From Marinomonas pontica (GTDB taxonomy: Bacteria > Pseudomonadota > Gammaproteobacteria > Pseudomonadales > Marinomonadaceae), in contig NZ_JAODTL010000014.1 of NCBI RefSeq assembly GCF_026191375.1, positions 1 to 64,000 on the forward strand: 64,000 bases of DNA. The letters run 5' to 3'. How positions within the stretch are numbered: position 1 is the stretch's first letter; each line of letters opens with the position of its first letter. The notes under the pieces are model-generated. The model was not told the origin of the DNA, searched no databases, and was given only the letters and a program-made list of their open reading frames with translations. Shown piece after piece: positions 58,893-64,000 of the stretch. A program made the position numbers and the translations under genes.

Positions 58893-59981
58893 TCAAAGCA
58901 ACTCAGCACTGTATTTTCGCACCCTATCCGACCAAACACCTTCTGCATCACCAATTATTTCCATACGACTTGGCTGATGCCAAGCAGACAGCGTGCTGGT
59001 GATTTCGCCCCTCGCTGCATTGACAAAAACCGCCTCGCTTGCTGTCACAGCGAATACCCCTTTAACACGATATACCCCCATTTCCATCATGATGTTTTGC
59101 ATCACAAACAGCACTTTGTCAGCGTCAAAATCCTCACCGACCGGCCAATGCCAACCCAACACCTGCATGGCATCCTGTTTTTTTTGATAATGCCATCGGC
59201 CAATAATATTAAGCGATACGGGTTGAATCGAAGGCGGTATCTGTTCTTTCTCAATAAGATTGGATTCACCAAAAAGCGGACCAGCATGGGGTTGTGTTAC
59301 GGTAGAAAACTCAGTCAAAGGCGAGCTAGCCAATCGAACATCCAGCTCTAATGTCGTGAGTTCAGAGACTGTCAACCCAGAGCCTGTCAATTTAGAAGCC
59401 GTCATTGCCAGAGGGCTAGAGGTAAACAAGGAGGGCGTTTTTTCTGACAGGGAAAGGGCTTCTAAGTACTGTTCGAGCACGCCGACATCCCGCGACGAAT
59501 ACTGATCAACATGGCTTAAAACAAGGCCATCAGCCGACTCAATTTGATCTTTAAACAGGGCATGTTGCGTATACCGCTCGTCTTGCAAGCTTCTCGCATC
59601 AAGTACACAGAACACACCACTCAATAACAACACATCGTGATATTCCGCGCCCCTTAGTTTCTGAATAATTTGCTTAGGATGACCAAGACCAGAAGGTTCG
59701 ATAAAAATGCGGTCTGGATTATAGCGTCGAATAAGTTGATTTAGCCCCTGCTGAAACGCAGCGGAGGTCGTACAGCACACACAGCCACCGGGGACGTCAC
59801 TGATGGCCACCCCAAGATCGGCATAAAAAGCGCTGTCTAGACCAATATCACCAAATTCATTCACCAACACAGCCCAACGTTCATTAAGGGGGGCTTGAGC
59901 CAATATTTGACGAATGAGCGTGGTTTTCCCAGCGCCTAAAAAGCCCGTCACCAACGTGACTTTTATTCCTTGATAACGCAT
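58893..59981 (-). CDS. CobW/COG0523 family GTP-dependent metal chaperone
   Basis: A 362-residue G3E GTPase. Walker A is GFLGAGKTT (residues 13-21), NEFGDIGLD at 41-49, and the metal-binding GGCVCC at 65-70. A C-terminal CobW domain (about 255-360, NIIGRWHYQKK) closes the protein. The family inserts or delivers zinc, cobalt, nickel or iron. No zur or cobalamin gene is adjacent, so the metal is open. It stands alone. Confidence 0.9.
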   Translation of the reverse strand: MRYQGIKVTLVTGFLGAGKTTLIRQILAQAPLNERWAVLVNEFGDIGLDSAFYADLGVAISDVPGGCVCCTTSAAFQQGLNQLIRRYNPDRIFIEPSGLGHPKQIIQKLRGAEYHDVLLLSGVFCVLDARSLQDERYTQHALFKDQIESADGLVLSHVDQYSSRDVGVLEQYLEALSLSEKTPSLFTSSPLAMTASKLTGSGLTVSELTTLELDVRLASSPLTEFSTVTQPHAGPLFGESNLIEKEQIPPSIQPVSLNIIGRWHYQKKQDAMQVLGWHWPVGEDFDADKVLFVMQNIMMEMGVYRVKGVFAVTASEAVFVNAARGEITSTLSAWHQPSRMEIIGDAEGVWSDRVRKYSAELL

Positions 59982-60033
59982 TTTATATACATCTCAGCCA
60001 AGTACAGAGCGTCAATTTAACCATCAATGCGCG

Positions 60034-60786
60034 TTAAAAAGTATATGCAAAAATCACACTAGTGGTGCCATCGGTTTTTTTATTCTCATCTAACACTTGG
60101 GTATTGTGCGCCAAACTGTATGCCGCCTTCATACTCAAATCGTCCCTTAGCTTGATACTGATGGATGTCTCTGATTTCGAACTCGTGTTTTTGTGACTTT
60201 GTATGGCAGCGTCGGTGCTGAACGATTGCTGAAAGGTTGTATTCGGGCTGATTTTATATTCGTATTGCACTTCAAGATGGACAATGGCTGTTTCATCTTC
60301 TTTCCCTTCATCGGTTTTGCTAAAGGAGTAACCGGGACCGATACTGTAATCTAAATAGGAAAACTCATCACCGAACACCCGTCCAGAATACCCAACCGAC
60401 ACCGTATTTTGATATTCATAACCACTAAAACGATCATCCGTATAGGAACCATACACAAAAACAGAACGATTATCGCGACTGAGTTTATAGTCACTTTGAG
60501 CCGACAAAAACAGCTTATGTGCAATCGTTTTTGTGTCTGATTCTTCGTCACTTCTGCCGCGTTTATACAAGGTATCCAATTGATATTTGGCTTTCCACTC
60601 TTTAAAGTCTTGCTTGACCGTAGCCTTTCCCTTGAGAGCAGAACTTTCCGTATTACCGGTAATCGAGATCATCCCCAATTCCAATTCGGCACTCAAAGGC
60701 TCCAATGGTTTTGGCGCTTCCTCTGCGTAAATACAGGGTGTCACTCCAACAAGAACAACCAGCGCGGCTCGCTTTAAAAGCATCAT
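60034..60786 (-). CDS. DUF481 outer-membrane protein
   Basis: About 250 residues from ATG at 60784-60786 (AAGGAA upstream); the next codon is also ATG. Residues 1-22 are a signal peptide (GVTPCIYA). The rest is an alternating beta-strand pattern ending in a Phe (SVIFAYTF), as in outer-membrane barrels, with the DUF481 features GNTESSALKGKATVKQDF. Function unknown. Confidence 0.85.
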   Translation of the reverse strand: MMLLKRAALVVLVGVTPCIYAEEAPKPLEPLSAELELGMISITGNTESSALKGKATVKQDFKEWKAKYQLDTLYKRGRSDEESDTKTIAHKLFLSAQSDYKLSRDNRSVFVYGSYTDDRFSGYEYQNTVSVGYSGRVFGDEFSYLDYSIGPGYSFSKTDEGKEDETAIVHLEVQYEYKISPNTTFQQSFSTDAAIQSHKNTSSKSETSISIKLRDDLSMKAAYSLAHNTQVLDENKKTDGTTSVIFAYTF

Positions 60787-61023
60787 GTGGATGGATTCCT
60801 TATCTTTCTCAATCAATAACAGGCCGACGAAATAAGGTAGGGAAAACCGTCACTTTTGTGGTGTAAAACAAGGGTGGGTCTCCTACCTAAAATCACCGTT
60901 AGACGTAGGAGACATTTTTGCATTGATATTGACTAATCACAGTCAAATTACTGCTAACTATAAGAAAAATAATGGATAAAAAAATGACATTACTGACACA
61001 CGCAAATAGAGCTATCGGCTAAA

Positions 61024-61552
61024 CTAACGAACCTTCACATTGTTATTCACGTCTTTGCTTTGACGAATCAGTTCATCCCCAGCCACCGCTCGGGACGATT
61101 TTGCCAGCCGATCATAAAGCAGCACATTCACCGACGCAGCCAAATTCATGCACCCAACCGTAGGCACAAAAAACCACATAATCAGCCTTATCGACCGTCT
61201 TTTGATCTATCGTTCCGTCCTCAGGTCCAAAAATGTACAAGGCTTTTTCTGGGTGTTCAAAACGCGGTAACGGCGTCGCACCTTGAATCAAATCAACACA
61301 CACAATTTTAGTGCCCTCGCCCACCGCATCAACAAGACTGTCCACATCCAAACTTGTTATGTTGATTAGCGGAATAGACGAACTGGCTTTTTTAGTGTCG
61401 GTCGACATTTTGGCCGCACGGTCATAACGCGAACCAGAGTACAGCACTTGGTCAACCTGATAATTCCCAGCGGCTCTCATCACAGAGCCCACATTAGACG
61501 TACTTTTTGGGTTGGTTAACCCGATGGACACAAACTCATTCGTCATCGACAT
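61024..61552 (-). pseudogene. TrmH/SpoU-type RNA methyltransferase, frameshifted
   Basis: The protein starts SIGLTNPKSTSNVGSVMRAAG and follows the family to KADYVVF, then loses frame at the A6 run at 61168-61173. Removing one base there lets it continue V-P-T-V-G-C-M-N-L-A-A-S-V-N-V, the SAM-knot end, and on to a stop at 61024. YIFGPEDG and the knot motifs show a SPOUT enzyme that would methylate tRNA or rRNA 2'-O. A sequencing indel is likely. It would otherwise be non-functional because the knot is lost. Confidence 0.85.
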
Positions 61553-61773
61553 TCACTGCATTAATAGTAAAAAGAAAACCAATAATAACACTTTTCGTCC
61601 CCGCAGCCGCCATTTCAAAGTGCATTCCTTCAGCCAACGAGCACGCCTGAAATCCGGCAAACATTAAGTAAAAAGCAGTACAACCTACGCGAAACGCTTT
61701 CACTGAGCAGACAGACGAGTAAACTGAATCGCTAAAAAAACGCCATCGATTAACCTAATCGCTAGGAAACAGC

Positions 61774-62634
61774 ATGAACTTACTTAAAAAATTTGGCCTA
61801 ACATTGCTCGCGGCCGCGACGTTTCAGACACAAGCAGCCTCTGTGTGGAAAATCACCTCAGGTACACACACCCTGTACATTGGCGGCACCATACACTTAC
61901 TGACACCACAAGACTACCCATTGCCAAAGGCATATGAACAAGCTTACCAAGCGGCCAATAAAGTCGTATTTGAAACCAATATGGACACGTTAAATCAGCC
62001 TCAGTTTAAGCGCCAAATGCAATCCGAACTGTCTTACCACGATGGCACCACGATCGCCCAAGTCCTTTCCCCAGCAACCCTTCAGTCTCTGCAAGACTAT
62101 TTAAACACTCGACATGTTCCTCTTAGTGCCATTCAAAACCTAAAACCCAGCGCACTGGCTATTTCTTTAAGCATGATTGAATTGAAACACCTAGGATTTA
62201 CCAGTGAAGGAGTAGACCAATTTTACGCGCAAAAAGCACAGCAGGACCACAAGCCCAAAGGGTGGCTAGAAGAACCCGAAGCACAACTTGCTTTGCTCAG
62301 CGACTTAAACGACCAAGACAATGACGCCGTGGTAAATTACACCTTAGATGACATTAAAGACATGGCCAATACCATGACCAAATTGCGCAACAGCTGGAGA
62401 AAAGGCGACATAGAAGCCATGGCTGCCATAGAGCTCAATGACTTTAAAAAAGACTACCCAGAAATCTATCACTCTCTTCTAGTAAAACGAAACAACCTAT
62501 GGGTACCGCAAATTAAAGCCATGCTGGAGAACGACACAACCGAATTTGTCATGGTCGGCGCAATGCATCTGGCGGGACCTGACAGCGTGTTAGAGAAACT
62601 CAAACTCAGCGGCTATCAGGTCACTCGGCTATAG
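61774..62634 (+). CDS. TraB/GumN family protein
   Basis: A 286-residue exported protein. A signal peptide ends near residue 21 (FQTQA). The two family His motifs are GGTIHLL near the N-terminus and VGAMHLAGPDSVL near the C-terminus, with a Glu in VFETNMD; these are thought to form a metalloprotease-like site. It belongs to the same family as pheromone-shutdown TraB and GumN. Function here unknown. Confidence 0.9.
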   Translation: MNLLKKFGLTLLAAATFQTQAASVWKITSGTHTLYIGGTIHLLTPQDYPLPKAYEQAYQAANKVVFETNMDTLNQPQFKRQMQSELSYHDGTTIAQVLSPATLQSLQDYLNTRHVPLSAIQNLKPSALAISLSMIELKHLGFTSEGVDQFYAQKAQQDHKPKGWLEEPEAQLALLSDLNDQDNDAVVNYTLDDIKDMANTMTKLRNSWRKGDIEAMAAIELNDFKKDYPEIYHSLLVKRNNLWVPQIKAMLENDTTEFVMVGAMHLAGPDSVLEKLKLSGYQVTRL

Positions 62635-62643
62635 TCAGTCGAT

Positions 62644-62690
62644 AAAGCACCCTCAACAGGGAGAAATCACCCTACACTTAGGTGTTTTTT
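62644..62690 (+). terminator. Possible terminator after the TraB/GumN gene
   Basis: AGGGAGAAATCACC and GGTGTTTTTTCCCT can pair with two mismatches, ending in a T6 run. Weak but in the expected place. Confidence 0.35.
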
Positions 62691-62700
62691 CCCTTTATTC

Positions 62701-62795
62701 CTGACCAATCGATTATTTATTGCAATTTAGCTCCCCAAACCACGCCATTTTTTTTATACTTGCCGCCGAAATGATTTACTGACCAATTGATCAGT
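62701..62795 (+). promoter_or_regulatory. Two RutR-like boxes upstream of the NCS2 permease
   Basis: CTGACCAATCGATTA at 62701-62715 and CTGACCAATTGATCA at 62779-62793 are near-identical and 78 bp apart. The second lies in an 18-bp palindrome (62778-62795) with one mismatched pair. The core TGACCA-N2-TGATCA matches the recalled RutR consensus TTGACCA-N2-TGGTCAA except for one base and flanking T/A. TATACT at 62755-62760 between them may be the -10. Confidence 0.45.
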
Positions 62796-62894
62796 TACTA
62801 AACTTATCTCGGCGTATTTTTTGTGAATTTTTTCCCCGAACGCTGGATTCACAATGTGACAAATACCGCTGCCCTGCTAGCAAAAGGTTTTCTA

Positions 62895-64000
62895 ATGCTC
62901 GAACGTTATTTCCAACTTAAAGCCCACAATACCAATGTACGCAATGAAGTAATCGGAGGTATCACCACCTTCCTTACCATGGCATACATCATCTTTGTGA
63001 ACCCTTCCATTCTTGCCCAAGCAGGCATGGACCAAGGCGCCGTATTTGTCGCAACCTGTTTAGCCGCCGCGATCGGTTGTTTAATCATGGGTCTGTACGC
63101 AAACTACCCCATTGCTTTAGCCCCAGGAATGGGCTTGAACGCTTTCTTTACTTACGGCGTAGTTCTAGGCATGGGCTACACATGGGAACAAGCTCTTGGC
63201 GCGGTCTTCCTGTCGGGTATTCTTTTCATTTTCATCAGTATTTTTAAGATACGCGAGTGGGTCATTAACGCCATTCCTTCGTCGTTAAAACTGGGGATTG
63301 CTGCAGGTATTGGTCTTTTCCTAGCGATGATTGCTTTGCAAAACTCTGGCATTATCGTAAAAAACCCCGCCACCATGGTGTCGTTGGGTGACCTTTCTTC
63401 TCCTTCTGCTATTTACGGTTTATTGGGTTTCTTCGTCATCTGCGCGTTGGCGTACCTAAACGTGACCGGTGCCGTGATGATCGGCATCATTTTCGTGACT
63501 ATCTTATCGATGCTATTTGGTCAAAATGAATTCGGTGGATTGGTTTCTGCACCACCTTCTATTGCACCTACCTTCTTAGCCATGGACATTGAAGGCGCGT
63601 TTCAAATTAGTATGCTAAGCGTCATTTTCGCTTTCTTCTTTGTGGATTTATTTGACACGTCTGGCACCCTGATTGGGGTAGGTCAACGCGGTGGATTACT
63701 GGACAAAGAAGGCAAATTACCTCGCCTTAAAAAAGCGCTATTAGCGGATTCTGGAGCCACTGTTGTTGGTGCTGCGTTGGGCACATCGTCTACAACCAGC
63801 TACATTGAAAGTGCGTCGGGCGTTGCGGCCGGTGGTCGTACTGGCCTTGCGGCGGTTGTTGTCGCTTTACTCTTCCTACTGAGTTTATTCTTCTCACCAT
63901 TGGCAGGTTCTATTCCAGCTTACGCGACGGCTGGCGCCTTAATGTACGTTGCTGTTCTAATGACAAGCAGTCTTTCCCATGTGGATTGGGATGACATTAC
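62895..64000 (+). CDS. NCS2-family purine permease, AzgA-like (partial)
   Basis: The first 368 residues run off the right edge. Signature features are TFLTMAYIIFVNPSIL, GLYANYPIALAPGMGLNAFFTYGV, FFVDLFDTSGTLIGVGQR and GTSSTTSYIESASGVAAGGRTGL, which define AzgA-type guanine/hypoxanthine/adenine permeases. Several membrane helices are visible. No riboswitch is recognised upstream; two RutR-like boxes are. Confidence 0.95.
   Translation, partial: MLERYFQLKAHNTNVRNEVIGGITTFLTMAYIIFVNPSILAQAGMDQGAVFVATCLAAAIGCLIMGLYANYPIALAPGMGLNAFFTYGVVLGMGYTWEQALGAVFLSGILFIFISIFKIREWVINAIPSSLKLGIAAGIGLFLAMIALQNSGIIVKNPATMVSLGDLSSPSAIYGLLGFFVICALAYLNVTGAVMIGIIFVTILSMLFGQNEFGGLVSAPPSIAPTFLAMDIEGAFQISMLSVIFAFFFVDLFDTSGTLIGVGQRGGLLDKEGKLPRLKKALLADSGATVVGAALGTSSTTSYIESASGVAAGGRTGLAAVVVALLFLLSLFFSPLAGSIPAYATAGALMYVAVLMTSSLSHVDWDDI

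Noticed and set aside
62635-62894. Purine riboswitch before the NCS2 permease
   Set aside because: No purine aptamer core was recognised; the palindromic TGACCA boxes explain the region better as protein operators.

Overview
The window reads as a chromosomal segment of a marine gammaproteobacterium, most likely Oceanospirillales and close to Marinomonas. This is inferred from the gene content (CspA, FadBA, KatG, TRAP uptake, a GntR-controlled GlcNAc operon, CobW and TraB/GumN proteins), moderate GC, and protein styles typical of that group. I see no rRNA, tRNA, insertion sequence, phage or CRISPR array. The segment is mostly metabolic and transport genes on both strands, with short, often hairpin-marked intergenic gaps.

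Left part (1-10.7 kb): a partial regulator start, a TRAP solute-binding protein, two LysR regulators, a frameshifted SRPBCC protein, a DJ-1/PfpI protein followed by a frameshifted old-yellow-enzyme gene, a stand-alone trpBA pair behind an operator-like palindrome, and a two-gene unit of a ParD-like ribbon-helix-helix protein plus an orphan type I methionine aminopeptidase. That unit has a 35-bp perfect palindrome over its promoter and a 19-bp perfect stem at its 3' end. Fasciclin, Tat-exported MsrB and a cold-shock protein follow.

10.9-19.1 kb is an amino-sugar locus: nagB-nagK-nagA on the minus strand, diverging from a sugar ABC transporter (binding protein, two permeases, ATPase) and a GntR/UTRA regulator. 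19.2-34.3 kb is mixed: DUF3422 protein, lipocalin, a GH79 hydrolase, a FecCD/ATPase/MFS iron-type cassette, a FucP-family symporter, a Zn/Cd/Pb P-type ATPase with a MerR-type promoter and a Cys-pair-rich tail, a pentapeptide-repeat protein, a DSP-like phosphatase and a thioesterase. 34.3-47.6 kb has three myo-inositol-type genes (iolG, iolB, a frameshifted Gfo/Idh dehydrogenase), two chemoreceptors, katG, codA and a 2-hydroxyacid dehydrogenase.

47.7-58.7 kb is a contiguous minus-strand beta-oxidation cluster: acyl-CoA dehydrogenase, SCP2 protein, FadD ligase, DUF2889 protein, enoyl-CoA hydratase, EtfBA and FadBA. Two promoters in it share a long common block. The right end holds CobW, a DUF481 outer-membrane protein, a frameshifted TrmH-type methyltransferase, TraB/GumN, and the start of an NCS2 purine permease behind two RutR-like boxes.

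Six otherwise intact genes carry single-base frameshifts, five of them clearly at homopolymer runs. This looks more like uncorrected indel sequencing errors than gene decay. The most interesting candidates are the ParD-like/MetAP unit with its altered methionine pocket, and the shared beta-oxidation promoter block.
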